64,000 bases of DNA from Pseudomonas brassicacearum subsp. neoaurantiaca (GTDB lineage Bacteria > Pseudomonadota > Gammaproteobacteria > Pseudomonadales > Pseudomonadaceae): the NCBI RefSeq assembly GCF_013608025.1, contig NZ_VDLV01000007.1, positions 1 through 64,000 on the forward strand, written 5' to 3'. The notes beneath the pieces were generated by a model. That model was given only the letters and a program-made list of their open reading frames with translations. It searched no databases and was not told where the DNA came from. Shown piece after piece: positions 52,561 through 64,000 of this stretch (position 1 is its first letter; every line of letters begins with the position of its first letter). The position numbers were made by a program, and so were the translations under genes.

Positions 52561-54356
52561 TGGTCCACGTCGGTGCCCTTGAGCACGGCCACGTAGTAGG
52601 ACAACAACTGCAGCGGGATCGTGTAAAGGATCGGCGACAGGATGTCGTGGATATGTGGCATGTGCACCACGTGGGTACCTTCGCCATTAGTCATGCCAGC
52701 CTTCTCGTCCGCGAAAACCACCAACTGGCCGCCACGGGCGCGCACTTCCTGCAGGTTGGACTTGAGCTTTTCCAACAGCTCGTTGTTCGGCGCCACGGTG
52801 ACGACTGGCATGTCGTTATCCACAAGCGCGAGCGGGCCGTGCTTGAGTTCACCCGCCGGGTAGGCCTCGGCGTGAATGTAGGAGATTTCCTTGAGCTTCA
52901 AGGCCCCCTCCATCGCCACCGGGAATTGGGCGCCACGACCCAGGAACAGGGTGTGGTTCTTCTCGGCGAACAGCTCGGCGATTTTCTCGACGGTGCTGTC
53001 CATCGCCAAGGCTTCGCCCAGGCGAGCCGGCAAGCGGCGCAGCTCTTCTACAAGCTTGGCCTCGACGCCTTCCGCCAACGTGCCGCGCACCTGGCCCAGG
53101 GACAGGGTCAGCAACAGCAGGCCCACCAGTTGCGTGGTGAACGCCTTGGTCGACGCCACGCCGATTTCACGACCGGCCTGGGTCAGCAGCGTCAGGTCGG
53201 ACTCACGCACCAGCGAGCTGATGCCGACGTTGCAGATTGCGAGGCTGGCGAGGAAACCCAACTCCTTGGCGTTGCGCAGGGCGGCCAGGGTGTCAGCGGT
53301 TTCGCCCGATTGAGAGATGGTCACGAACAGGGTGTCGGGCTGCACGACCACCTTGCGGTAGCGGAACTCACTGGCGACCTCGACCTGGCACGGGATACCG
53401 GCCAGCTCTTCCAGCCAGTAACGCGCAACCATGCCGGCGTGGTAACTGGTGCCGCAAGCAACGATCTGTACATTGCGAACCTTGGCGAAGAGCTCGGCTG
53501 CCTGGGGGCCAAAGGCCTGGACCAGCACTTGTTCCTGGCTCAGGCGACCTTCGAGGGTGCGCTGCACAACGGCCGGTTGCTCATGGATTTCCTTGAGCAT
53601 GTAATGGCGGAACTCGCCTTTGTCGGCGGCTTCGGCGCCGTCGCGGTACTGCACGGTTTCACGCTCGACGCTTTTGCCATTGAGGTCCCAGATCTGCACG
53701 CTGTCGCGGCGAATCTCGGCGATATCGCCCTCTTCCAGGTACATAAAGCGGTCAGTGACCTGGCGCAGCGCCAGTTGGTCGGACGCCAGGAAGTTTTCGC
53801 CAAGACCCAGGCCGATGACCAACGGGCTGCCGCTGCGCGCCGCGACCAGGCGATCCGGTTGTTTGGCGCTGATCACCGCCAGGCCATAAGCACCATGGAG
53901 TTCCTTGACCGTGGCCTTGAGCGCCACGGTCAGGTCCGCCAGATCCTTGAGCTTGTGGCTGAGCAAATGGGCGATGACTTCGGTGTCGGTGTCCGAGGTG
54001 AACACATAGCCGAGTGCCTTGAGCTGTTCGCGCAAGGCTTCATAGTTCTCGATGATGCCGTTGTGCACCACCGCCAGGTCGCCGGAAAAATGCGGATGGG
54101 CGTTACGCTCACACGGCGCGCCATGGGTGGCCCAGCGGGTGTGGGCGATGCCTAGGCGACCGATCAACGGCTCAGCGTCCAGCGCTCGTTCCAGCTCGCT
54201 GACCTTGCCCGGACGACGCATGCGTTCGAGCGTCTCATCATTGGTGAACACCGCCACGCCGGCACTGTCGTAGCCGCGATATTCGAGACGCTTGAGGCCT
54301 TCAAGCAGGATGGCCGTGATGTTGCGTTCAGCAACGGCGCCGACAATTCCACACAT
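52524..54356 (-). CDS. glmS: Glutamine:fructose-6-phosphate aminotransferase GlmS
   Basis: 610 residues, standard length. It makes glucosamine-6-phosphate for peptidoglycan and LPS. After Met removal, Cys2 ([12 protein letters not shown]) is the glutaminase nucleophile; HTRWATHG and GHHN-like HNGIIENYE belong to the same domain (1-240). Two SIS isomerase domains follow (about 285-425 and 455-600; [30 protein letters not shown]), ending in [11 protein letters not shown]. The start at 54356 is fixed by the essential Cys2. It is 1 bp behind the DeoR-type regulator gene. No glmS ribozyme is present upstream. Confidence 0.97.
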   Translation of the reverse strand: MCGIVGAVAERNITAILLEGLKRLEYRGYDSAGVAVFTNDETLERMRRPGKVSELERALDAEPLIGRLGIAHTRWATHGAPCERNAHPHFSGDLAVVHNGIIENYEALREQLKALGYVFTSDTDTEVIAHLLSHKLKDLADLTVALKATVKELHGAYGLAVISAKQPDRLVAARSGSPLVIGLGLGENFLASDQLALRQVTDRFMYLEEGDIAEIRRDSVQIWDLNGKSVERETVQYRDGAEAADKGEFRHYMLKEIHEQPAVVQRTLEGRLSQEQVLVQAFGPQAAELFAKVRNVQIVACGTSYHAGMVARYWLEELAGIPCQVEVASEFRYRKVVVQPDTLFVTISQSGETADTLAALRNAKELGFLASLAICNVGISSLVRESDLTLLTQAGREIGVASTKAFTTQLVGLLLLTLSLGQVRGTLAEGVEAKLVEELRRLPARLGEALAMDSTVEKIAELFAEKNHTLFLGRGAQFPVAMEGALKLKEISYIHAEAYPAGELKHGPLALVDNDMPVVTVAPNNELLEKLKSNLQEVRARGGQLVVFADEKAGMTNGEGTHVVHMPHIHDILSPILYTIPLQLLSYYVAVLKGTDVDQPRNLAKSVTVE

Positions 54357-54357
54357 G

Positions 54358-55134
54358 CTATTTCTCCTGGCTGACAGACGCGCAGATGACATTGATGCCG
54401 CGGGCCTGGATCTGATCGCGTGCCTCCACGGGCAAGCGTTCATCGGTAATTAAGGTATGGACGCTGCTCCACGGCAGTTCCAGATTGGGGATCTTGCGGC
54501 CGATCTTGTCGGCCTCCACCATCACGATCACTTCGCGGGCGACCTCAGCCATTACCCGGCTCAGGCCCAGCAGTTCGTTGAAAGTGGTTGTGCCACGCGC
54601 CAGATCGATACCGTCGGCACCGATGAACAACTGGTCGAAGTCATAGGAACGCAGCACTTGCTCGGCGACTTGGCCCTGAAAAGACTCGGAATGCGGATCC
54701 CAGGTACCGCCGGTCATCAACAACACCGGCTCATGCTCCAGCTCGCTCAAGGCATTGGCGACATGCAGGGAATTGGTCATCACCACCAGCCCCGGCTGAT
54801 TGCCAAGTTGAGGGATCATGGCGGCAGTGGTGCTGCCACTGTCGATGATGATGCGCGCATGTTCGCGGATCCGCTTCACGGCGGCCCGGGCAATGGCTTG
54901 TTTGTACTTGGAAACGGCCTGGGCGTTATCGGCCACCAGTTCCTGCGGCATCGGCACTGCGCCACCGTAGCGACGCAGCAGCAGACCGTTGGTTTCCAAC
55001 GCGGCCAAATCCTTGCGAATCGTAACTTCGGAGGTTTCGAAGCGCTTGGCCAATTCATCCACGCTGACTTCGCCCTGCTCCTGAAGCAAGGCAAGGATAT
55101 TGTGGCGACGCTGTGGTGTGTTGCGCTTTGACAT
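54358..55134 (-). CDS. glmR: DeoR-family regulator upstream of glmS (GlmR-type)
   Basis: 258 residues. An N-terminal DeoR winged helix (1-58; [39 protein letters not shown]) and a sugar-phosphate sensor domain (about 75-250) with the DeoR pattern [13 protein letters not shown] and [36 protein letters not shown]. It lies directly before glmS (1-bp gap) and after glmU, so it probably adjusts amino-sugar synthesis; this linkage is conserved in pseudomonads and the family member has been called GlmR. Effector unknown here. Confidence 0.85.
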   Translation of the reverse strand: MSKRNTPQRRHNILALLQEQGEVSVDELAKRFETSEVTIRKDLAALETNGLLLRRYGGAVPMPQELVADNAQAVSKYKQAIARAAVKRIREHARIIIDSGSTTAAMIPQLGNQPGLVVMTNSLHVANALSELEHEPVLLMTGGTWDPHSESFQGQVAEQVLRSYDFDQLFIGADGIDLARGTTTFNELLGLSRVMAEVAREVIVMVEADKIGRKIPNLELPWSSVHTLITDERLPVEARDQIQARGINVICASVSQEK

Positions 55135-55235
55135 GGCGGCTTAAGTTTCGATTCGAAAGATAACGTAAGCAATCAAAACCTATTGAAGCGATGTCGTCAA
55201 GGCGCCAGCAGAAAAATTCAGAAATTACGCGGCAC

Positions 55236-55323
55236 TGTGGGAGCGAGCCTGCTCGCGAAAGGGTGCGTCAGTAAAAACACTATGGACTGACGCTCCGCAT
55301 TCGCGAGCAGGCTCGCTCCCACA
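55236..55323. repeat. REPIN, CCTG-loop variant
   Basis: TGTGGGAGCGAGCCTGCTCG and, reversed at the right end, CGAGCAGGCTCGCTCCCACA. Same variant as 35118-35206. It lies between glmU and the DeoR-type regulator gene, so it may separate their transcripts. Confidence 0.9.
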
Positions 55324-55342
55324 GACGGGATTGTGGATAACT

Positions 55343-56710
55343 TCAGGGCTTCTTGATCTTCTCCGGTCGCTTCCAGCCATCGATATTGCGCTGGCGCGCC
55401 CGGGCCACAGCCAATTGGCCGTTATCCACATTCTGAGTAAGGGTCGAACCTGCCGCCGTGGTTGCACCGCTGGAGATATCCACAGGCGCCACCAAGGAAT
55501 TGTTGGAGCCAATGAAGACGTCTTCACCCAGCACGGTTTTCCACTTGTTGGCGCCGTCGTAGTTGCAGGTGATGGTACCGGCGCCAATGTTAGTGCGAGC
55601 GCCAACTTCAGCGTCACCCAGATAGGTCAGGTGTCCGGCCTTGGCGCCCTCGCCCATGTGGGCATTCTTCAGCTCGACGAAGTTACCCACATGCGCTCGG
55701 GCTTCCAGCACGGTACCGGGACGCAGGCGCGCAAACGGACCGGCATCACTGCCCTCTCCCATGACGGCGCCGTCAAGATGGCTGTTGGCCTTGACCACCA
55801 CGCCTTTGCGCAGGGTGCTGTCCTTGATGACGCAGTTAGGGCCGATGACCACGTCGTCTTCGATGACAACCTTGCCTTCGAGAATGACGTTGATGTCGAT
55901 GACCACATCGCGACCCACGCTGACTTCACCACGTACGTCAAAACGCGCCGGGTCGCGCAGGGTCACGCCTTGAGCCATCAGACGGCGAGATGTACGCAAT
56001 TGGTAGTGGCGCTCCAGCTCGGCGAGTTGCCGGCGATCGTTTGCGCCCTGCACTTCCATGGCATCAAGCGGCTGCTCGGTGGCGACCACCAGCCCATCGG
56101 CAACGGCCATGGCAATCACGTCGGTCAGGTAGTACTCGCCTTGGGCATTGTTGTTCGACAGACGACTCATCCAATCGCCGAGGCGCTCAGCCGGCACCGC
56201 GAGAATGCCGGTATTGCCTTCGGTGATCGCGCGCTGGGCTTCGTTGGCGTCCTTCTGCTCGACAATCGCCGTGACTTGGCCTTCAGCATTGCGCACGATG
56301 CGGCCGTATCCGGTCGGATCATCCAGCTCGACCGTCAACAGACCTAGCTGCTGTGGCGCAACATGCTTGAGCAAGCGCTGCAACGTTTCGACTTCGATCA
56401 GCGGCACGTCGCCGTAGAGAATCAGCACCGTGTCAGCCGTGATGAACGGCACGGCCTGGGCCACCGCATGGCCGGTGCCGAGTTGCTTGTCTTGCAGGAC
56501 AAAATTCAGATCATCCGCCGCCAGCTGTTCCCGCACCGCATCGGCACCATGGCCGATCACCACGTGGATGCGCTGTGGATCAAGTTGCCTCGCGCTGTGG
56601 ATAACATGACCAAGCATGGAATTACCGGCGACCGGGTGCAACACCTTGGGCAACGCCGAACGCATGCGGGTGCCCTGACCGGCCGCGAGAATAACGATTT
56701 CGAGAGACAT
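55343..56710 (-). CDS. glmU: Bifunctional GlmU (GlcNAc-1-P uridyltransferase / GlcN-1-P acetyltransferase)
   Basis: 455 residues. An N-terminal pyrophosphorylase domain (1-228; [21 protein letters not shown] with the GxGTRM..PK signature, YGDVPLI) and a C-terminal left-handed beta-helix acetyltransferase (about 250-445, hexapeptide repeats such as [15 protein letters not shown] and [23 protein letters not shown]; catalytic His in the region [16 protein letters not shown]). It makes UDP-GlcNAc from glucosamine-1-phosphate, downstream of GlmS and GlmM. It lies 115 bp behind the atp operon and has its own transcription after the atp terminator. Confidence 0.97.
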   Translation of the reverse strand: MSLEIVILAAGQGTRMRSALPKVLHPVAGNSMLGHVIHSARQLDPQRIHVVIGHGADAVREQLAADDLNFVLQDKQLGTGHAVAQAVPFITADTVLILYGDVPLIEVETLQRLLKHVAPQQLGLLTVELDDPTGYGRIVRNAEGQVTAIVEQKDANEAQRAITEGNTGILAVPAERLGDWMSRLSNNNAQGEYYLTDVIAMAVADGLVVATEQPLDAMEVQGANDRRQLAELERHYQLRTSRRLMAQGVTLRDPARFDVRGEVSVGRDVVIDINVILEGKVVIEDDVVIGPNCVIKDSTLRKGVVVKANSHLDGAVMGEGSDAGPFARLRPGTVLEARAHVGNFVELKNAHMGEGAKAGHLTYLGDAEVGARTNIGAGTITCNYDGANKWKTVLGEDVFIGSNNSLVAPVDISSGATTAAGSTLTQNVDNGQLAVARARQRNIDGWKRPEKIKKP

Positions 56711-56772
56711 GACTGGCTACCAATCCTGGGTGGTCAGCGGCTGTGACCAGATGATGAATGTCGGAAAAAGAA

Positions 56773-56799
56773 AAAAGGGTAGCCGAGGCTACCCTTTTT
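56773..56799 (-). terminator. Terminator of the atp operon
   Basis: GGGTAGCC-GA-GGCTACCC stem (56777-56794), flanked by A and T runs on both sides, so it can act in both directions. It lies 27 bp past the atpC stop. No other feature is seen between atpC and glmU. Confidence 0.85.
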
Positions 56800-56825
56800 A
56801 ATCAATCGCACAGGAAGCAGACGGC

Positions 56826-57251
56826 TTAGCCGCCGAACTTCTTGCGGATCTGCTGGACGGTACGCAGCTGGGCTGCGGCCTCGGCCAGACGTGCGGCAGC
56901 AGAACCGTAATCGAAGTCCGCGCCTTTTTCATGCAGAGCCTTCTCGGCGGCCTTGACGGCCTCCTGAGCAGAGGCTTCGTCCAGGTCGGCAGCACGTTGC
57001 ACGGTGTCGGCAAGAACCTTGACCATGTTCGGCTGAACCTCGAGGAAACCACCGGAGATGTAGAACACCTCCCTGTCCCCGCCCTGCTTGGTCAGAGTAA
57101 TCGGACCTGGCTTCAAGCTGGTGATCAGCGGTGCGTGACCCAGGGCGATACCAAGATCACCCAGCTCACCGTGCGCAACCACAAACTCGACCAGACCGGA
57201 GAAGATTTCCCCTTCCGCACTGACGATATCGCAATGGACTGTCATAGCCAT
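56826..57251 (-). CDS. atpC: ATP synthase F1 epsilon subunit
   Basis: 141 residues. An N-terminal beta-sandwich ([44 protein letters not shown]) and a C-terminal helical hairpin (about 88-140). Part of the central rotor stalk, and able to inhibit ATP hydrolysis by extending its C-terminal helices. Last gene of atpIBEFHAGDC, 45 bp behind atpD with a hairpin in the gap. Confidence 0.97.
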   Translation of the reverse strand: MAMTVHCDIVSAEGEIFSGLVEFVVAHGELGDLGIALGHAPLITSLKPGPITLTKQGGDREVFYISGGFLEVQPNMVKVLADTVQRAADLDEASAQEAVKAAEKALHEKGADFDYGSAAARLAEAAAQLRTVQQIRKKFGG

Positions 57252-57273
57252 CTGATTGCCTCAACCTAAATTA

Positions 57274-57291
57274 GCGCCCGTTTCCGGGCGC
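57274..57291 (-). other. Intercistronic hairpin between atpD and atpC
   Basis: GCGCCCG-GAAA-CGGGCGC on the minus strand: a 7-bp all-GC stem with a GNRA tetraloop, and no T tract, so not a terminator. A possible mRNA stabiliser or processing site. Confidence 0.6.
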
Positions 57292-57296
57292 CGGGA

Positions 57297-58700
<1,404 letters not shown>

Positions 58701-59561
58701 TTAAACCGCGGCAGCGCCGCCGACGATTTCCGAGATCTCTTGGGTGATCGCAGCCTGACGCGCCTTGTTGTAGATCAGCTGCAAATCGCTGATCAAATCA
58801 CCGGCGTTGTCGGTAGCGTTCTTCATCGCGATCATCCGCGCCGCTTGTTCAGCTGCGTTGTTCTCGACCACCGCCTGGTAGACCTGCGACTCCACGTAGC
58901 GGACCATCAAGCCGTCAAGCAGCTCCTTGGCATCCGGTTCGTAGAGATAGTCCCAGTGGTGCTTGAGTTCATGTTCCGGGGTCGCCACCAGTGGAATCAA
59001 CTGCTCCACGGTCGGCTGTTGCGTCATGGTGTTGATGAACTTGTTGGATACCACGGACAGGCGGTCGATCCGGCCTTCCAGGTAAGCATCCAGCATCACC
59101 TTGACGCTGCCGATCAGGTCATTGATCGACGGTTCTTCACCCAGGTGGCTGATAGCAGCGACGACGTTACCGCCGAAGTTGCGGAAGAAAGCCGCACCCT
59201 TGCTACCGACCACGCACAGATCGATCTCGACGCCTTGTTCGCGGTTTACCGCCATGTCCTTGACCAGGGCCTTGAACAGGTTGGTGTTCAAGCCACCGCA
59301 CAGACCACGGTCACTGCTCACCACAACGTAACCGACGCGCTTGACGGCGCGGTCGATCATGAACGGGTGGCGGTATTCCGGGTTGGCGTTGGCCAGATGA
59401 CCAATCACCTGGCGGATGCGCTCCGCATAAGGACGGCTAGCAGCCATGCGCATTTGTGCCTTGCGCATTTTGCTGACCGCCACTTTTTCCATGGCGCTGG
59501 TAATCTTTTGCGTGCTTTTGATGCTCGCAATCTTACTGCGAATCTCTTTTGCGCCTGCCAT
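58701..59561 (-). CDS. atpG: ATP synthase F1 gamma subunit
   Basis: 286 residues. Rotor shaft: N-terminal helix [20 protein letters not shown], the Rossmann-like core with [18 protein letters not shown], and C-terminal helix [41 protein letters not shown] (both coiled). Couples c-ring rotation to catalysis. A hairpin separates it from atpA. Confidence 0.98.
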   Translation of the reverse strand: MAGAKEIRSKIASIKSTQKITSAMEKVAVSKMRKAQMRMAASRPYAERIRQVIGHLANANPEYRHPFMIDRAVKRVGYVVVSSDRGLCGGLNTNLFKALVKDMAVNREQGVEIDLCVVGSKGAAFFRNFGGNVVAAISHLGEEPSINDLIGSVKVMLDAYLEGRIDRLSVVSNKFINTMTQQPTVEQLIPLVATPEHELKHHWDYLYEPDAKELLDGLMVRYVESQVYQAVVENNAAEQAARMIAMKNATDNAGDLISDLQLIYNKARQAAITQEISEIVGGAAAV

Positions 59562-59582
59562 GTAACACCTATCAGGTTAGCA

Positions 59583-59606
59583 AGCGGGAGCCTTGCGGCT
59601 CCCGCT
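59583..59606 (-). other. Intercistronic hairpin between atpA and atpG
   Basis: AGCGGGAGCC-GCAA-GGCTCCCGCT on the minus strand: a 10-bp stem closed by a GNRA-type tetraloop just after the atpA stop, without a following T run. It resembles a solitary REP in its AGCGGGAGC arm. Confidence 0.65.
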
Positions 59607-59611
59607 GCGGC

Positions 59612-61156
59612 TTACCAGGTTTGGGTGGCCTTGAACTTCTCGATACCGGCTTTCAGGCCAGCGTCGATTTCGTCATTGAAGTCACCTTTAACGTTGATCT
59701 TGGCCATCAAATCGGCGTGATCGCGGTTGAAGAAAGCAATCAGCGCTTGTTCGAAGCTGCCGATCTTGGCGATTTCAATGTCAGTCAGGAACCCACGCTC
59801 AGCGGCATACAGCGACAGCGCCATGTCAGCGATCGACATCGGCGCGTATTGCTTCTGCTTCATCAGCTCGGTAACGCGCTGACCATGCTCAAGTTGCTTA
59901 CGGGTCGCTTCGTCCAGGTCAGAAGCGAACTGGGCGAATGCCGCCAGTTCACGGTACTGGGCCAGGGCGGTACGGATACCACCGGACAGCTTCTTGATGA
60001 TCTTGGTCTGAGCGGCACCACCCACACGGGATACCGAAACACCAGCGTTAACTGCAGGGCGGATGCCCGAGTTGAACATGGCCGATTCCAGGAAGATCTG
60101 ACCGTCGGTGATGGAAATCACGTTGGTCGGAACGAACGCGGAAACGTCGCCAGCCTGGGTTTCGATGATCGGCAGAGCGGTCAGGGAACCGGTCTTGCCA
60201 GTCACGGCGCCGTTGGTGAACTTCTCGACGTACTCTTCCGAAACGCGGGATGCGCGCTCCAGCAGACGGGAGTGGAGATAGAACACGTCGCCTGGGTAGG
60301 CTTCACGGCCTGGTGGACGGCGCAGCAGCAGGGAAATCTGGCGGTAGGCCACTGCTTGCTTGGACAGATCGTCATAAACGATCAGCGCGTCTTCACCGCG
60401 GTCGCGGAAGTATTCGCCCATGGTGCAACCGGAGTACGGTGCCAGGAACTGCAGGGCAGCCGATTCGGAGGCGCTGGCGGCAACGATGATGGTGTTGGCC
60501 AGTGCACCGTTCTCTTCCAGCTTGCGAACCACGTTGGCGATGGTCGATTGCTTCTGACCGATTGCCACGTAGACGCAGAAGATACCGCTGTTCTTCTGGT
60601 TGATGATCGCGTCGATCGCCAGAGCGGTCTTACCGATCTGACGGTCACCGATGATCAGCTCACGCTGGCCACGGCCGACTGGGATCATGGCATCGACAGC
60701 CTTGTAGCCAGTCTGTACAGGCTGGTCTACCGACTTACGCCAGATCACGCCTGGAGCAACTTTCTCGACCGCATCGGTCTCGGTGTTGTTCAGCGGACCT
60801 TTGCCGTCAACTGGGTTACCCAGTGCGTCGACTACGCGACCCAGCAGTTCCTTACCGACTGGAACTTCGAGGATGCGGCCGGTGCACTTGGCGCTCATGC
60901 CTTCAGCCAGAGTCGTGTACGCGCCCAATACCACGGCACCTACAGAGTCTTGCTCCAGGTTGAGGGCCATACCGTAGACGCCGCCCGGAAACTCGATCAT
61001 CTCGCCGTACATGACGTCGGCCAGACCGTGAATCCGCACGATGCCGTCAGATACGCTGACGACAGTGCCTTCGTTACGGGCTTGGGAGGTCACATCGAGC
61101 TTTTCGATGCGGCCCTTGATAATTTCACTTATTTCGGAAGGATTGAGTTGCTGCAT
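59612..61156 (-). CDS. atpA: ATP synthase F1 alpha subunit
   Basis: 514 residues. Non-catalytic nucleotide-binding subunit: Walker A GDRQIGKT, the arginine-finger region near [39 protein letters not shown]-terminal [19 protein letters not shown] contacts delta. Follows atpH by 21 bp. Confidence 0.98.
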   Translation of the reverse strand: MQQLNPSEISEIIKGRIEKLDVTSQARNEGTVVSVSDGIVRIHGLADVMYGEMIEFPGGVYGMALNLEQDSVGAVVLGAYTTLAEGMSAKCTGRILEVPVGKELLGRVVDALGNPVDGKGPLNNTETDAVEKVAPGVIWRKSVDQPVQTGYKAVDAMIPVGRGQRELIIGDRQIGKTALAIDAIINQKNSGIFCVYVAIGQKQSTIANVVRKLEENGALANTIIVAASASESAALQFLAPYSGCTMGEYFRDRGEDALIVYDDLSKQAVAYRQISLLLRRPPGREAYPGDVFYLHSRLLERASRVSEEYVEKFTNGAVTGKTGSLTALPIIETQAGDVSAFVPTNVISITDGQIFLESAMFNSGIRPAVNAGVSVSRVGGAAQTKIIKKLSGGIRTALAQYRELAAFAQFASDLDEATRKQLEHGQRVTELMKQKQYAPMSIADMALSLYAAERGFLTDIEIAKIGSFEQALIAFFNRDHADLMAKINVKGDFNDEIDAGLKAGIEKFKATQTW

Positions 61157-61177
61157 TGCTCTGCTGCCCCTTCAAAC

Positions 61178-61714
61178 TCAAGATTTCAATGCTTCGGCAA
61201 GTTTCGCGATTTTGCCGCGAATCGAGCCATCGATAACCAGGTCGCCGGCGCGGATTACAACGCCCCCTATGAGGGACTTGTCTTCCTCGACTTGCAGGCG
61301 CACTTCCCGGTTGAGTCGTGCACTGAGAACCTTGGCGAGTTTGTCTTGCTGTTCTTGGTTCAATGCAAAAGCACTGGTCACTTCCACGTCTACCGACTTC
61401 TCTTGCTCGGCCTTGTACAGGTCGAACAGAGCGGCAATCTCCGGCAGAAGCGGGAGACGGTCGTTTTCGGCAACGACGTGAATGAAATTCTGTGCCTTGG
61501 CATCGAACTTGTCGCCGCACACGTCAATGAACGTGGCGGCCTTTTCTGCGCTCGTCAGTCGCGGGGCCTTGAGCACGCGCTGCATGGTGTCGTCTTGCGA
61601 CACCGCTGCTGCCAGGCCGAGCATGGCTGACCAATTGGCCAGTTGCTGGTGGGCCTGAGCGTGCTCGAAGGCCGCCTTAGCGTAAGGTCGGGCCAACGTG
61701 GTCAGTTCTGCCAT
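61178..61714 (-). CDS. atpH: ATP synthase F1 delta subunit
   Basis: 178 residues, OSCP/delta family: [20 protein letters not shown] at the N-terminus and the C-terminal [19 protein letters not shown]. It joins the alpha3beta3 head to the b-subunit stator. 12 bp behind atpF. Confidence 0.97.
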   Translation of the reverse strand: MAELTTLARPYAKAAFEHAQAHQQLANWSAMLGLAAAVSQDDTMQRVLKAPRLTSAEKAATFIDVCGDKFDAKAQNFIHVVAENDRLPLLPEIAALFDLYKAEQEKSVDVEVTSAFALNQEQQDKLAKVLSARLNREVRLQVEEDKSLIGGVVIRAGDLVIDGSIRGKIAKLAEALKS

Positions 61715-61726
61715 GATCGCCCTCGC

Positions 61727-62197
61727 TTAGATTTCAGCAGCCAGTTGGTTTACCAGCTCTGCGTGCGCGTTTTGATCGATTGTGGCACCCAGGATCTTCG
61801 AAGCACCGCCAACGGCCAGGCTACCCACTTGGGCACGCAGCGCGTCTTTGACACTGTTGAGTTCCTGTTCGATCTCGGCTTGAGCCTGAGCCTTCACACG
61901 GTCAGCTTCGACGCGAGCCTGTTCACGGGCTTCGTCGACAATCTGGGTACCGCGTTTCTTGGCTTGCTCGATGATTTCAGCTGCCTGAGCTTTCGCTTCG
62001 CGCAGTTGCTGACCCACTTTCTCATGGGCCAACTCCAGGTCGCGAGCTGCACGGCTGGCAGCGTCCAGACCATCAGCGATCTTCTTTTGACGTTCGTGCA
62101 ATGCCGCAATGACCGGAGGCCATACGAACTTCATGCAGAACAGTACAAAAATCAGGAACGCAACGGACTGGCCAATCAGGGTCGCATTAATGTTCAC
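61727..62197 (-). CDS. atpF: ATP synthase F0 b subunit
   Basis: 156 residues (E. coli also 156). One N-terminal membrane helix ([23 protein letters not shown]), then a long charged helix (30-120; [27 protein letters not shown]) forming the dimeric stator stalk. Between atpE and atpH. Confidence 0.97.
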   Translation of the reverse strand: MNINATLIGQSVAFLIFVLFCMKFVWPPVIAALHERQKKIADGLDAASRAARDLELAHEKVGQQLREAKAQAAEIIEQAKKRGTQIVDEAREQARVEADRVKAQAQAEIEQELNSVKDALRAQVGSLAVGGASKILGATIDQNAHAELVNQLAAEI

Positions 62198-62255
62198 GCC
62201 AACACCTCGCAGTTACGTTGTCCATCACACCAATCTACTCGAGACATCCGAGTAA

Positions 62256-62528
<273 letters not shown>

Positions 62529-62597
62529 TTACGTCGTATGGTTTAGGTTTTTTAGATTAAAGCGGTAAAACAAATCGTTTCTCAGCCCGTACCGGGC

Positions 62598-62621
62598 TCC
62601 TTCCCGTGTGACCGGGAAGGA
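62598..62621 (-). other. Intercistronic hairpin between atpB and atpE
   Basis: TCCTTCCCG-6 nt-CGGGAAGGA: a 9-bp stem in the 131-bp gap ahead of atpE, with no T run. A candidate processing or stabilising element upstream of the gene whose product is needed in the highest copy number. Confidence 0.6.
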
Positions 62622-62644
62622 CATCAGACTAGTCGAGACTGGCC

Positions 62645-63938
<1,294 letters not shown>

Positions 63939-64000
63939 CGCTTTTGCTCTCCAATGGTCGGCTGCCTGAATTCACTAACTTGGCATAATTTGTGCCGACA

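Noticed and set aside
55331-56600. DnaA-box-like TTATCCACA sequences (also near 12349 and 52818)
   Set aside because: They are scattered, mostly inside coding sequence, not clustered with AT-rich repeats, so they do not indicate oriC within the window.
59549-61630. Plus-strand open frame of 693 codons, and others of 400-500 codons opposite glmS and atpD
   Set aside because: They are opposite highly conserved genes (atpA, atpH, glmS, atpD); the length is an effect of codon bias in GC-rich sequence.

Overview
The window reads as a stretch of chromosome from a Pseudomonas of the fluorescens/putida type, close to the replication origin. The evidence is gene content and order (atpIBEFHAGDC, then glmU, a DeoR regulator and glmS), GC-rich codon use throughout, and the repeated extragenic palindromes with GGGAGCGAGC/GCTCGCTCCC arms that are typical of this group. 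About 57 protein genes were found. There are no rRNA or tRNA genes, no CRISPR array and no insertion sequence. Coding is dense; the few larger gaps hold REP/REPIN palindromes, terminators or operator-like palindromes.

Layout, left to right. 1-11.5 kb: a truncated RpiR/HexR-family regulator behind a strong palindrome, a membrane PAS-GGDEF-EAL protein, uvrD (apparently leaderless), a Tim44-like protein, an SMI1/KNR4 protein, a CPA2 antiporter, an acyl-CoA thioesterase and pdxY. 11.5-18.6 kb: a zinc-starvation island with two COG0523 metallochaperone GTPases, two small secreted proteins of unknown function, the zinc-independent folE2 and a metal ABC importer (ATPase, permease, binding protein). 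Two perfect copies of a Zur-type box (GTTATACTATAAC) control it. 18.6-22 kb: a DUF3617 protein, cardiolipin synthase and cyclopropane fatty acid synthase.

22-28.1 kb holds the least explained unit: three SPFH/HflKC-like membrane proteins, one with a tail of 15 histidines, translationally coupled to a P1B metal ATPase that lacks its own N-terminal metal-binding domain. A near-match to the Zur box lies in front of it. Next come a divergent dihydrolipoamide dehydrogenase, a nested REP array, a DUF3142 lipoprotein with a repeat-protein partner, a GST, a LysR regulator, an LTA-synthase-like sulfatase, a second aspartate-semialdehyde dehydrogenase, an FtrA/GlxA-like regulator and nudK.

40.2-44.4 kb is a self-contained NAD salvage locus (pncA-pncB-nadE divergent from a nadD-like gene and nrtR), with two similar 15-bp palindromes in the shared promoter region. 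44.4-46.2 kb is a hipBA toxin-antitoxin pair with an AT-rich, multi-site operator. 46.3-52.3 kb is an apparent aldarate (talarate/galactarate) uptake and catabolism operon (tctC-tctB-tctA, dehydratase, FAD oxidase) with a clear sigma70 promoter and a 20-bp palindrome at the expected transcription start. The rest is glmS with an unoccupied attTn7 site, its regulator, glmU, and the whole F0F1 ATP synthase operon, which ends 62 bp before the right edge.
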